A model generated the notes under the pieces. That model had not been told where the DNA came from, searched no databases, and was given only the letters and a program-made list of their open reading frames with translations. Of a DNA stretch of 64,000 bases, positions 1 to 12,278 are shown one piece after another. The stretch is from contig OZ037770.1 of assembly GCA_964035545.1 (NCBI GenBank), forward strand, positions 11,855,963-11,919,962. Direction: 5' to 3'. The position numbers and the translations under genes are program-made. Origin of the DNA: Bugula neritina. Its lineage: Eukaryota; Bryozoa; Gymnolaemata; Cheilostomatida; Bugulidae. Numbering within the stretch: the stretch's first letter is position 1; every line of letters starts with the position of its first letter.

Positions 1-1233
1 ATATAACCATATATATTTTAAATTATAGGGAAGCTTTAGGGTATTTCTTCTGTAACTATAACTGAGCTAAATTGACTCTAGAGTCATTATATTAAGATAG
101 TATAAAAATATGCATTTTAAGTAATAGCATTGTTTTAAAAACCAAATTGCTTATTTATATATAGTTCAGCCTAAATTTATTGGCAAAGCTCAATCGTACA
201 CATTTAAAATATTATCTTCTGGAGTCCAGATCAACCTGCTCATGCTTCGATCATTACTTTTTTGTAAAAGTAGTTATTATAATAAAAATTGTGAAGAAAA
301 TCATTGTCAGACACAGATTTACTTATAATTCGGCTTTTTTATAGTTGATCAATTATGTTTGCCTTAAACTAAAAAAACCCATTCCATTGCTTGTTTTCGT
401 CCATACAGTCCACTTATTTTCAGTTTTTTTCACAAGAAAATCACTAGAATTAAACTAAGAGAAATGAAAAATACATCTATGATTATCTGCAAAAGTTTTT
501 GCTTGTATATATAATAAACTAGCTTCAATAATTTCAAGATAATATTTAATGAATTTGGACAAAGTTGTGGGGAAACAACTCCTATAAAATTTCAAAGAGC
601 TTTTGTGACTAACTGGGTGGACAGAAAAATTTAGAGTTTTTATAACAGAAAAGTGAAAAGAGTATCTATAATTATCAGCAAAATTATTTTGCTTATATAA
701 AATAAATTAGCTTGAATAATTTCAAGATATTTAGCCGATTCACAAAAACGTTAAGAGAAAACAACTCCTGATTAATTTTAAAAGTTTGAAGCGCTTTTGT
801 GGCTAACTGGGTGCACAGAAAAGTCTAGAGTTTTCACAGATTAATTAGGACCCTTCAAACTCTCCATTTCTAAAAAAATTGCGTGGCCACCCCTCGGAGT
901 GTAATGAGTGAAAGATAATTGGAGGTTACTTCTAGACTATAATATACTATTTTAAATTTTGTTATCGTCTACAACTCTGTCAAGATATGCGGTTAGTAAT
1001 CTGCAATATTTCAAGATATAATCTCAAGCTAATGGAAAATTAATCTGTTTGGTGATTAGTTGAACCAATCACGAGTGGTATTGACAATATCTCTCTCACG
1101 GTACATTATGTTCAACATAAATTATCATAATAATATATAATGTTTTATTTTAATGCAGAGCAGGCTTGCTATGGCTTACCAAATAGCAACATCCTTTCTT
1201 CGGGTCACACCCAAGGCCTTTTGCCAGCCTGAA
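1..1233. other. AT-rich upstream region without a gene
   Basis: No coding exon is supported here. It holds a diverged tandem duplication (461-840) and otherwise AT-rich unique-looking sequence leading to the promoter of the first collagen gene. Confidence 0.6.
461..840. repeat. diverged tandem duplication, about 190 bp unit
   Basis: Copy 1 (about 461-648) and copy 2 (about 650-840) share blocks in the same order: 'ataatttcaagat', 'aaacaactcct', 'gcttttgtg.ctaactgggtg', 'acagaaaa.t.tagagttttt'. The copies differ by many substitutions and small indels. No reading frame is kept, so this looks like an old noncoding duplication rather than a gene fragment. Confidence 0.6.
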
Positions 1234-1294
1234 AAGGCGGAGCTTATAATAATACACCTGAAGATGCAATTGATGGCTGCTAGCTAATAAAAAC
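1234..1294 (+). promoter_or_regulatory. putative core promoter of collagen A
   Basis: The element AAGGCGGAGCTTA lies at 1234-1246 and a TATA-like TAATAAAAAC at 1285-1294. The same GC-rich element in an AT-rich background sits 25-38 bp upstream of a TATA-like box at the other two collagen genes (35 bp before collagen C, 25 bp before collagen B). The role is inferred from that recurrence. Confidence 0.5.
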
Positions 1295-1315
1295 AATGTA
1301 TCAAGTTGGTGAAGG

Positions 1316-1362
1316 CAGATTGGTGTGAGAAAGCAGTGAGGCCACTAGGGAAACACTGCCAG
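1316..1362 (+). other. noncoding leader exon of collagen A (5' end approximate)
   Basis: A strong donor CCAG|GTAAGTTT follows position 1362. The matching acceptor TTTCTAAG ends at 2172, 8 nt before the ATG at 2181. The transcription start is guessed at about 30 bp after the TATA-like box. Collagens B and C have the same arrangement, a short leader exon ending just before an intron that precedes the ATG exon. Confidence 0.45.
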
Positions 1363-2180
1363 GTAAGTTTAAATTCCATCTCCACACTACAAGCTAACAA
1401 TAATAGATATTACATTTAAGATTTATTAGGTGATACCTACACTACATTGCACTTTTAAGTTACAACTTTTCTTATAAAGAGATAATTGGTATCTAACGTT
1501 TCAACTCTTTAAATGTATTTTATTTACTTTGGAATAGTTGCCTTTGGATTTATTTTATAAAATAAGTCTAATACCACATTTATGATTTATGCATCTGGTA
1601 AAACTACCTTTTCAGATTTTCAGATTTTCTGAATATCTTAGATTTACCCCATTGCATTCTTAAACTACTCTCTATATAAACAGTTCAAATTACAGAAAAA
1701 TGCCTTATACATTTGAAAATAATAGTTTTATAGAAACGAAATCTAAAAAGACATTTTACTTAACTTTGCACTGCTATGCTATACATATTTTATACATTTT
1801 CATACGCGCTAATAAAATATTTTTTTACAATCAAAATGATACTCAATTATTCAGAAACCCAAACAAACAAACTGTAAAAGTTGTTTTAAACGACATTGTT
1901 GCATAAATTGCAAAAATTCACCAATAGCCTTTCTACATTGTACTACAAATAAAACTTATATGAGTTTGTAACAAAATATTATGTGTAAAATGCCTTTAAT
2001 GACTATATTGAATCATTATGAATGTTTACATAAAAGGCATTCTAAATAGAGACTCATGTAGTATGCATGCTATGCTGTAGCTAGTAGGGTATAATATGTA
2101 TGATGTTACAACTCAATGCAAAAATATATAGATTTCTTTTAAGAAACTACATGAATATTTCATATTTCTAAGGAAGCACA

Positions 2181-5100
2181 ATGCATATCCAGAAGCTTTC
2201 AACCTTTTCCATCGTGGTGTCATGCACTATATTCACCTCTTTGGTAATCTCTGGATCCATCTTTGCTACATATCTCCTCAACAAACTAGATCTCCTTGAA
2301 TCCGAGGTGAGGAATTTACGTAATCTGTGTAGTATATCACATACCACTGCATTGTTTGCGGGGTTTCCATGACTACTAAAAATACACATGTTCTTGTTGC
2401 TAAGGCGTGACTGTTGACACAAGGTATTGTCAATCTAACTCAAGTAGAAACTGATTTGAAATGTCAAGACTTTATGCAAATAAAACACCATCTGTTGGGT
2501 AATTTGCCATAGTTTCTAGGTTTGAAAATGCTGAGGCTACAGATTTTTGGCTAAGAACTCTTAAATATTTTATGTAAAAAGCTGTGAGCATAAGCGTAGT
2601 TGACACCTGTTAAACTTCCAGTCATAAAAGGATTATTCTGTGCAACAGTAGACCTTTGTATAGCTTAATGCAAGCATTTAGAAGTAGACATTAATCCCAA
2701 AAATATGCAAAACAAGGCATTTTTTATATAAGTACGTCATATCTGTTTTTGTGTTTACAGATCTATCTTTCCTTTTGGGTAGCATTAGAACAATAGTTTT
2801 ATTTCCAATGATTGATTGAGAAATGTTGAATGTATCTTTAGTTGAAGTTTGTAGAAATTATCTTTTCTTGCAACAGAAATTTTAGTAATTCTGTCAGCTA
2901 GGGTATTAAATGAAAGAGTGAAGTGTGCAGTAGCCAATTATATCAGTCTTTTACCCGATTTGTTTTTATTTTAATAAGATGCCATCCACGTAGCTTAAGT
3001 ACAATAATATATGTTAAAATAATAAGTTTTCTGTTTATACATTTCTATACAATCACTAATTTTGAGATTTTATATGTATGATTTTAAAACTTTATTAGAA
3101 TAGCAATTTTATTTAAAAGCTTTATAAATGATTCATTTATTACTATAAAGAAATCAATATAAAATTATATTGGTCATAAATTATGGAGTTAGAAAAAGTT
3201 TCATCACAATTCTGAAATTTGCTTTTGTTTGTTTGAAGGCTCTGCAGGGTAGTTAAATTATATATGATGTTAAATGAACTATTTTCTATAAATAATGCAA
3301 AATAATATTTTATGTTTCAGCTCGTTGACCTACATAAGCTACCAGATGTAAAGCCATCACAGGTAAGATTTTCAACAGTGTATTTACAATCTTGCTTTAA
3401 ATTACAACATTTACCTATGGTCATGCAATAAAAATGTTGTGTATATGTGAAAAAGTCAATAATTTAAGTTTTCCATGAGTTCCAAATTGGGAAAAACCCA
3501 TTATATTTTTTGCGTAAATTACGTAATTTGCAAAGTTTATTTTGTTTGTGCTTCAAGTTTTCTGAAATTAGTAAATATAATTTTTAGATATGATTTTCAA
3601 ATTTTGAGCCTCCTATCATTATAATTATAATTTAAGAATCTTGTTTAGTAACAATTTTCCTTTAATATGCTTTCGATTTCACAAAACAAGTCTGTGTTAC
3701 AGTTGTTCAGAGTTAAAAGAGATGATGACGACGACTACCACACTACTACCACCCAGAGATCTCACTCTGTCTCCAAGTGCCCAGCCTCTTGCCCACCTGG
3801 TCCACCAGGACCTCCTGGACCTCCCGGTTATCCAGGAGTAACCCATTCTCCTCCACCAGGTAATAGGTGATGAGTGTTTAACATAACACATTCTCTTATG
3901 TTGGTCCTGAAACAAAACTATGTCAGTACGTTATTATATTGATAGAGAAACGTAGAGTTAAGTGTCATGTCTAGAAAATTGCGAAAGAAACTGTTCTGTT
4001 AACACTATTATAGTAGTTTGTGTCTTTTTTTTAATTTTAATCTAATATGCAGCCCAAAATAGAAGGAAAATCTCAAAATTTAAAATTTAAAAATGACACT
4101 AATCAAAGACTGCATAGATTTTAAAAAAATCAGATCCAGTGTTTTGATTGGAGCAACAATGAATACATAATTCTGATCATTGCAGGTCCACCTGGACCAA
4201 AAGGTCCATCTGGAGATGTGGGAGCAGCTGGAAGATCAGGACCCCCAGGTAAGGCTGGTGAAAGAGGCGCTCCTGGAGGTGGGGTTGCAGGTCCAAAAGG
4301 TGCCAACGGACCAATTGGTGATGCTGGATCTAGAGGCCGAAACTACCGTGGCAAAAAGGGAGAAGCTGGAGAATCTGGACCTGCAGGTAAATTTCAGCAC
4401 TTTTAAACTCAATCTGTTGTTTTAAAAAATATATAAGAGTCATTTTTAGTTTTAATCAGTACGAAGATATTTAGTGTAAGATGAATCTTGCACTTTTAAA
4501 GTTTGAATATTCAAATCCGGATCAAAGGTTTGTGGTTTTCTGAACTGGTAGGATGTTATTATATTAAGTTTCTAAAACTGTTTAGCATTACCTTATAGTT
4601 CACTTTATGCATTCAGGAATTCCCGGTAAAGACGGACTTCCTGGTGAGCGTGGTGATGATAACACCAGACCAGGTCCAAGAGGCTACAGAGGGCCTAAAG
4701 GACAACCTGGTGATGCTGGAGTAAAGGGACCTGTCGGTAAACAAGGACGTGAAGGTGACAGAGGAAGAGTATGTATTAGTACTATAATATGAAATTTCAA
4801 ACCGACTAAATTGTTCCAAGTCTTTGATCTAATTTTCAATTTTTTGTGAAATAATTTTTTTATAATTTTAATTTCTCATGTTGTTGCTGAACTTTTACAG
4901 ACAACTTTATAAGCAAATTAAGTATACATCAGGAATACTTCAGGTGTTGAATATTTAACTATCACCAACTCGTTGCAGCATCAAGTAGTTACAAATAGTA
5001 TGATAGCAAAATGATGTCACTGTTACAGAGATACAAAGGACCTAAAGGGGCCAAAGGAGATGATGGACTAAACGGTGTATCATCTAAAGTCAAAGGAATG

Positions 5101-8100
5101 CCAGGAGATGCAGCCGTCGGAAGAAAAGGTAAAGCAGTCCCTTTTTGCTCTTCTTTATGATAGGACAACTTTTTGAAGGCAGCAACTCTTTTATTCGTGA
5201 AAGAAATGTCTCCTGCATTTTTTTATAACAGCTTTCATACTTTGGAATAGTTTAATTTACCTTGCATAGTAATATACATTCGTCCTGAAACAAAATTCCA
5301 AATTATAGAAAACTGTTAGACTATCAACTTTTTTAAAAGTAAGTCTTCAGGGTTTTTATTTTAATAGTAAGAAGTTTAAACAATTAAAATAATCAGCCTA
5401 ACTAATGGTATTTTATGAAGTTGGTGCACAGTTCAACGTTTAGCATTTTATATCTTAAAAAAATCAAAATTGAATTTTTGCTTGATTATGCTCTTTGTCT
5501 TGTACAATATTTGTATTAGCAAAGTCACATATTTTAGTTTGTTTAATGGAATTTTGGTAATCCATCTTAAACAGGTGCACCAGGACAGGACGGTAGACCA
5601 GGTTACCATGGTGCCAAAGGAGCCAGAGGTGAGACTCATAGGGGAGACAAAGGTCAGCCTGGTGACAAAGGACCTAAGGGACGTGTAGGTGCAAGCTTGA
5701 GGGGAAGATACGGTCCAGCCGGTGTTCAAGGACCAAAGGGAGAAGTCGGCGACAAAGGATTAGGCGGTGTTGGATACCCAGGTATGAAACTATTCAATAT
5801 TTATACAAAAAAAGAACAAAATAGATTAAGTTGACACATTGCAAAAATCTAGAGGTATTTATCAAGGATTTTGTTTCAACTTCAACAGTAAAATAGTGAG
5901 CCCTTCAATAACATTTTTGGCAATTAATGCTCAAAAGACAAAATTAAAATTACTTACAAGTGCAGAGCAGCGGTTAAAGTTGTGCTAATAACTTTTCAAG
6001 TTATTAGTAGCTATATTCAAGCCAGCATTCAATCATATAAATTATTTAAATTATTATATAAATATTATATTATATCATAAACTATTATAAAAATATTAAA
6101 GTATATAAAGTGCAGTTGAAATATGCATATTGTATTAGTAGCAAATAGGACCAGGATAAATGAAATTGGTAAAAAATATATAAAATAAATGCAATGTAAA
6201 AAGAGATGTTACAATCATAATTATTTGCAGGTCCAAAGGGATCCCGCGGAGAGCCAGGTTTGAAAGGACCAGCCTCTCTAGAAAAGGGGCCAGTCGGCAG
6301 AAAGGGAGAGCCAGGTGACCGTGGCAGAAGGTACAGAGGAACAAAGGGAGAGCGCGGAGAAATGGGACCTACAGGACCAGTTGGTGGTGAAGGCCAGGGA
6401 CCTAAAGGTGAGAAAATATGATCTGTTTGTATTGTGATATATTTACTGTGATATAAACTTACATATTTACTTATATTATTTACTTAAACTTGTTTACATT
6501 TTTACTTATATATACTTTAATGTATTTACATATCTACATATATTTACTGTAATATAAACTTACGTGTTTGGATGTATTTACTGTAATATATTTACATATT
6601 TACATGTAATGTATTATTTGTAATACAAACTTACATATTTACACATATTTACTGTGATATATTTTATCTTTGCATTTATTTACTATTAGTCATTAACATA
6701 TCTATATATTGTATTTACAGAGGTTTATTTAAATGGATTTACAGTGCTTTGATAAGTTATTATATGACAAAAACATTGCATGCAATCTGAATGACAATAA
6801 ATCAGCTTTCACTGTAGCCTACATTCTATGTTTGTATAGGACAAAGAGGATGGAGGGGCAATCAAGGAGTCCCGGGTCCAAAGGGAGAGGCAGGAGATAA
6901 GGGCAAACCCAACACTGCCCCTGGTCCAGCAGGTCCAAGAGGAGACCTTGGACCAGCTGGTCCTATGGGCGGTCTTGGTGCTAAGGGGCCAAAGGGAAAT
7001 GCCGGACCTCGTGGAAGAGTAGGTTTACAGAAATATTATTTGACTTTTACTGGTTTTAATTTTGAGAAAACTGAGCAATTATTACCTAATCATCATATAA
7101 TTTAGGATTTCTTAATCTCGATACTAGCAATGTATTATGAGATAGTTTAACAAACTGAGTCAAGCACTGTGTTTGTAAATTGTTTTGTTTATATTTTATG
7201 CTACTGCTTTTGTAGAGATACAGAGGAGCTAAAGGAGAACAGGGAGTTACTGGTGGAGTCGGACCACAAGGAGGTCCAGGAAGAAAAGGTGCATCACTCC
7301 GAGGGCCTACTGGTAAGAAAGAAGTAACAATTTATTTAAAGTATTTTAACTTTCAGACAAATATTTCTTATGTTGTTTGCCATGTTTTCTTTCATCTTCT
7401 TCACTGACAGGAAACTGCTTTTTTAAAATTACAAAAATAGAAGCTTCTTTTAACGTTTGTAGCAGAACATGAATTAGTAAAGAAACATTTTCCAGAACAA
7501 TTGTGTTGGTAGTTACGAATCTAGTTTCTTGAATATAGGTATGAAAGGTGAGATGGGAGTGCCAGGCGGTGTTGGTCCTAAAGGAGAAGTAGGACCATCT
7601 TACAGAGGTCCAGTTGGACCACCTGGACCAGCAGGCCCATGGGGACCAAGTCTGCCAGGAAAAATGGGTGAACGAGGATTAAGCTATCCTGGACCTAAAG
7701 GTAAACAAAACCAGTAGCATTACATAAACTTAATTTCCTGCTTCTACGATGCTATCATAGTGTATAAAACAACATATATTGTGAAATATTTTCTTTAAGG
7801 CCTTAAATGCTAACCTTATGGACAATTTATTTATTACTCGTCTATTTGTAGCGATCAAATTCCTAGTGGTAATATCAAATATTAAAACCTAGCAATGAAC
7901 CTTCAAAAGGGATTGTTTGGCTCTAATATATGAATAAAATTAGCGTAGCTTGTTGAGTAATTGAGATGACAACTCCAAATTAATTTTTAAAAATACTATA
8001 TTTAGTACATATCATAATATTTAGTGCAAACAATACCTGGAGCTTGATTTGTACTTTCGGCTTTGTAAAACACATTTAATTTCTATATCACAGGTCCTGC

Positions 8101-8212
8101 TGGTGCTCCTGGTCCACAGGGACCACGAGGACGTCCTGGAGCTACAGGTAAAAGCGGTTCCAGTTGGGGCGCACCTGCACCACAAGACTCTGGAGAGAAT
8201 CTCTACGGCTAA
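2181..8212 (+). CDS. collagen A: membrane-anchored, furin-type Gly-X-Y collagen
   Basis: Twelve coding exons with GT-AG introns give an uninterrupted 572-aa protein: 2181-2306, 3321-3362, 3703-3859, 4186-4386, 4617-4768, 5029-5128, 5575-5781, 6231-6407, 6840-7018, 7216-7312, 7539-7700, 8094-8212. Order: short cytoplasmic head; transmembrane segment at residues ~9-33; stalk shared with collagen B ([12 protein letters not shown]); RVKR site at 59-62 followed by five Asp; Cys82 and Cys86; then Gly-X-Y from Gly89 to near the C-terminus. The body has recurring interruptions of the form G-R-x-Y-R-G. The tail contains GSSWG and there is no fibrillar C-propeptide or C4 domain. By analogy with nematode cuticle collagens and other type II transmembrane collagens, it should insert as a type II protein, be cleaved by a furin-like protease and release trimers to the extracellular or cuticular matrix; that role is inferred. 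It is the inverted paralogue of collagen B. Confidence 0.88.
6415..6720. repeat. degenerate AT-rich tandem repeat in collagen A intron 8
   Basis: Repeated variants of 'atttactgtgatataaacttac' and 'catatttac' fill most of the intron after the exon ending at 6407. The unit is roughly 25-35 bp and imperfect. Confidence 0.55.
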
Positions 8213-8345
8213 ATGTTAGTCTAAACACACCTACAAGGAAAACTTTATAGTCTTAAGACAGATGAGATGATGCTTACTGACTCCACACTACAGATAAAAA
8301 ATAACATTGAACAAACAAATTGTAAACCTAATCGATTTGACTATG

Positions 8346-8351
8346 AATAAA
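8346..8351 (+). promoter_or_regulatory. polyadenylation signal of collagen A
   Basis: AATAAA lies 134 nt downstream of the stop codon at 8210-8212 and is the first canonical signal after it. Confidence 0.5.
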
Positions 8352-9881
8352 TGTGGAGATCGATCAATTTTAACATGATGACTACTATTTGCGCCATAAC
8401 ATGCAGCATTTGCTGTTTGCATAACTATAGAGAGTATGATATAGTGGTAAAGTATTAGTCTAGCTTATTAGCTGTTTAGATGGTGCAAATTTATTGGCTT
8501 AGACAATTCTGTTTCTTGATTTTTTTCAAACTATTGATTGCCAAATTACAGCTTGATTAGTAAAGTGATTACTAGCTTGCAGTAAATATTCTTTGACATG
8601 TTGCATTCATTCTATTTCTTATAGAAGTAGATTTAAATAATTATAAAAACAACAAGGTATCTCAAAGCAGTGTTTAGTATATTGCAGCAGCAATAACTGT
8701 CCAAAAAAAAAAAATTACAATATAATAATAATTATTTTAAAATAATTTCAGTACATCATATATAAAGCTGTACAACATCATATTTTCTTCCTCTAGACAA
8801 TTGACGCTTCTTTCTGTACAGGTATGTGAAAAGTTTACTCATGTCTCTTACTAAATAGTTTGTACCATGCACTGTCTTGGTGATTTGCATTTTTATTCTC
8901 AATATTGAATACGTCTATGTTTAAAATTCATTTTTTTCCATATCTGTTATCTTACAGTAATTTGAGGTTAGATTAGTAATCAAATAAAACATTGGTAGGC
9001 AATCATTTCTGTTGCATAGAACTAATGTTTGTGAAATTTATTTTGCTACAGCATATCATAAAGAGGCGACTTAGCAAGGGGCAAGACTTTCAAGACAGAA
9101 CACAAGTAAAATACTGAAAGATTGTGCCACTGACACAGAGAGCTTCTGAGCGCAAACTATTGAAGCATAAAAGTGAGTTAATAAGTCTTGTACATCTATT
9201 TGACATAGCTCCATGAAAAGATAACTTCTTCACACTTATAGTAAAAAAGAAAACAACTTCAAAATACATGTCCTTATATACGTAGCTATTATAAAGATGA
9301 AAGCAAATTACTTTGAAACTCAGTTCAAATAGTTGCCCAACTAAGACCTTAAATTAATAGAAAAGAAATGAATTAATATCTTTGCTAAGTTAGTAATATT
9401 ATACATATAACACTACAAGATTCTTAATTATACAACATTTTTGAATATATTCATTTTTTTATCATAGATTTATTATCATATACAAAGGAGTTATTTTCTT
9501 TTGTCTTTATTCTATCATGGTGGATAATATTCTCACTTCTGACTCCATTATTATTATTATCATACTTATGGTTCTTTACACGCTAATCATTATTTTTTTA
9601 TTTTCAATAATTAACTAAGGTTGCCTCTAATGCATCATGATATATTTAGGATCAAGTATTTTGGATTTTTCCTCCAACAAGCAGTAATGAAAATACAACT
9701 CCAAAAATAGGCAAATTCAAGCAAAATCTTTTATAATCTCACACTTTTTGGTGTAACCAATTGTAGGTCTTGCTATAGATTAATGTAAAATTCACAACAA
9801 CTTTTGTCATTTTTATTGTTTCTCATAACTTTCGCTCTGGGTTGAATTTATACAGGGCCTGCTACTTAGCAATTTGTAGTG

Positions 9882-9896
9882 CCCCCCCCCCCCCCC
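9882..9896. repeat. poly-C tract
   Basis: Fifteen consecutive C residues on the + strand in AT-rich surroundings. Confidence 0.9.
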
Positions 9897-9959
9897 ATGT
9901 AATGTAGATTAAACTTTTTGTGAGCTCACTATTCAGTATTATTTTGCTTTCTTGATTTA

Positions 9960-10040
9960 GTCTGGTGGTGCAGCGCATAGGGGCTTTTTCTACACTGCTA
10001 AATGAGTTGGTGCTGCACAGGTTCAAACCCCAACCACAGA
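9960..10040 (+). mobile_element. tRNA-derived SINE-like fragment
   Basis: A box-A-like stretch (TGGTGCAGCGCATAGGGGC, within 9963-9984) is followed by a box-B-like GGTTCAAACCC at 10020-10030. This spacing and order are those of an internal Pol III promoter. The A-box resembles the copy at 27540-27640 (GTGGTGCAGCGGTTAG). No clean cloverleaf forms, so it is not called a tRNA gene. Confidence 0.45.
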
Positions 10041-12136
10041 CAAATTTATAACATGTTCACCATTTTTTATTCCATATTTTACACATTTTTCTTGTTAATC
10101 AGATGGGTGTTGAATTGTGTTTTAGAGTAAAATGACTGATTAACCTTGCCTGTGCTGTGAAAGAAGATTTCAAAAAATAACTACAGATGACAAAACGACA
10201 ATGGTTGAAACCAAAGTCTGATGTGCATCGTAGAAAGGTAGGTAGCCCATTTCTTCTATCTAATTATAAGTATACCATTTGCACTTGGTAAAGATTATTA
10301 TTATATTTCTTTATTATTTCTTATGTGCAAAATTAGTTTATGGTTAATTTTTCAGACTTATAGATGAATTATTACTGTAGTACCTTATATAACTTAGACA
10401 TACACATTTTATATTGCAAAGCCAAAGCTTTTTCATGATAGCCTTCCATATATATTACTAATTAAAACTTCTGCAGCAATCATAATTAAAATATGTCAAA
10501 ATGAGTATAATTTTAATTTTTTTGCTATAGTGCAATATTTTATCTTAGCCTCAAATCTAACAATTTATTATAAATAATTATTAATGATCTTTTCTTGTTA
10601 AAAGTGTAAGGCCAGTTAATCTTGTTGTGCATCAATCTGTGCCTGAAAGAAAGTCTGGGGATTGATATTAATTGTAAGCAAAAAATTGAAGCTGTAAATT
10701 ATGTACAGACACGACAAAAAACACATTCCCATCTTTTTTAAACAGCCATAATAGTATATAAATAAAAAGAAGTGTTATTGAATGATGAATGTTGAAAAAA
10801 TTACAATTAATTGATTAATATTTTGCATTTAAATTATTAAATGACTAAAGAACATGTTGATGGTTGTTGCCCTAAATTTTTCTGCTGTTTCCAAATATTT
10901 TCAGTAAATTGTGAGCTTGTTTGCTCTCAGTTAAACAGTGCAGCTAGTTACAAAGTATAATTTCTGACAATACTAATAATTAATAGCATTAGTTTAATAA
11001 AACTGCAGTTACCATTATTTACAGCATTACCTATCTACTTCTGCAGCAATTAGTTTAAATTTTCAAAACTGTTAATGTACATTTTAATTAAACTAACGAG
11101 CATTAACTAAAAAATTAATTTGATTTGGTGCTAAAAATAAAATTTATGGTTTTATATCAAGTTTTAAGTTTGCAAAACAAGTTATTTTAAATAGGGAGAT
11201 TGTGAATCATAAGCATCGTAAGTCCAATGTTTTAAAATTAAACTTTTTTTAATATTCAACAATTACACAAATTGGTATTTATAAATATAAAATTTAAAAA
11301 GTCTCTTATTTAAATTTCTAAAGTTTCCAAGTGTGTACTCTTATCAGAGTACTTACAGAAACATTTTTATGTGATTATGTCATTTATTTACTTTTGTAAT
11401 AATTTATATTACTCCAATAGATTAAAGTTTTGAAAAAAATGAGTTCACAAAGATGTATGCGCTCTTGCAATATTATTGATAGGTGCCATATTTTAAGTTA
11501 TTCAAAATGTCCCTTAGCAAAAAGCAGTAGAATGCAGCTGCCATCTTGACAACTCAATCCGTGTTGCTAGGTAACAGCATAACAAATGTATTTTATCACC
11601 ATAACAAAGCAAGTCATCAAACTAACACTAATCATATCTGCATATAATTAGAATTTTGTGCATGCTTTAGAAACATGTTAGAAAACTATGGAAAATTTTA
11701 AAATAGCAAATTCTTGATTGACTCATAAATATTCTGGTTGTCTAGGTTGGTGATGAGGTATTTTTGAACATCCTCTCTTTAAACTCTTTTTACTAACCTC
11801 AATGCAAATTCCAAAAAAAAATTTGAATAGAATGCACATTTGCTATGTAAATACTTCACTATAAAAAATAGTGTTTATATATACTCCACGTTTCCATAGC
11901 ATCAAATTGATACTCGTATAGTTAACATTGCAAGATAAAATGTGTGTGGTGCCCAAATGTCTTTTTTAATTAAATTTTATGTACTATGTATTTGAGGGAA
12001 TAGTTTGAGTAAATCTGATAGCTGTGGTAAGCCATACAAAATGTACTTGACACTTATCCCACCATTCAAGTTATATCTTTGAGTACTAAAAGCCTGTTTT
12101 CAGAATTAATAAGAGTGCAGTTTAAATTTAAATGCA

Positions 12137-12142
12137 TTTATT
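12137..12142 (-). promoter_or_regulatory. polyadenylation signal of collagen B
   Basis: AATAAA on the minus strand, 137 nt downstream of the collagen B stop codon. The distance nearly equals that in collagen A (134 nt). Confidence 0.5.
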
Positions 12143-12278
12143 ATTATGACCTCACAATTTCTAAAACTTTAACCTTACAAACTGTTTAGAGAAAAATTAA
12201 TTTGAATCACAATATAGACTTAAACTGAATCCTTTGACATGTTAATCTGTGGGTCTTTCTTATCAATTAGGTTTGAAG

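Larger units (their letters stand above)
8352..12136. other. intergenic space between convergent collagen genes
   Basis: About 3.8 kb between the two polyadenylation signals. It contains a 15-nt poly-C tract, a tRNA-like repeat (about 9960-10040) and an isolated 17-codon exon-like block (10187-10237). An imperfect palindrome GTTGCTAGGTAAC at 11563-11575 resembles an RFX X-box but is not near a recognised gene start. No convincing gene. Confidence 0.6.

Noticed and set aside
11563-11575. RFX X-box-like palindrome GTTGCTAGGTAAC
   Set aside because: No ciliary gene start nearby; the CFAP107 promoter lies outside the window.
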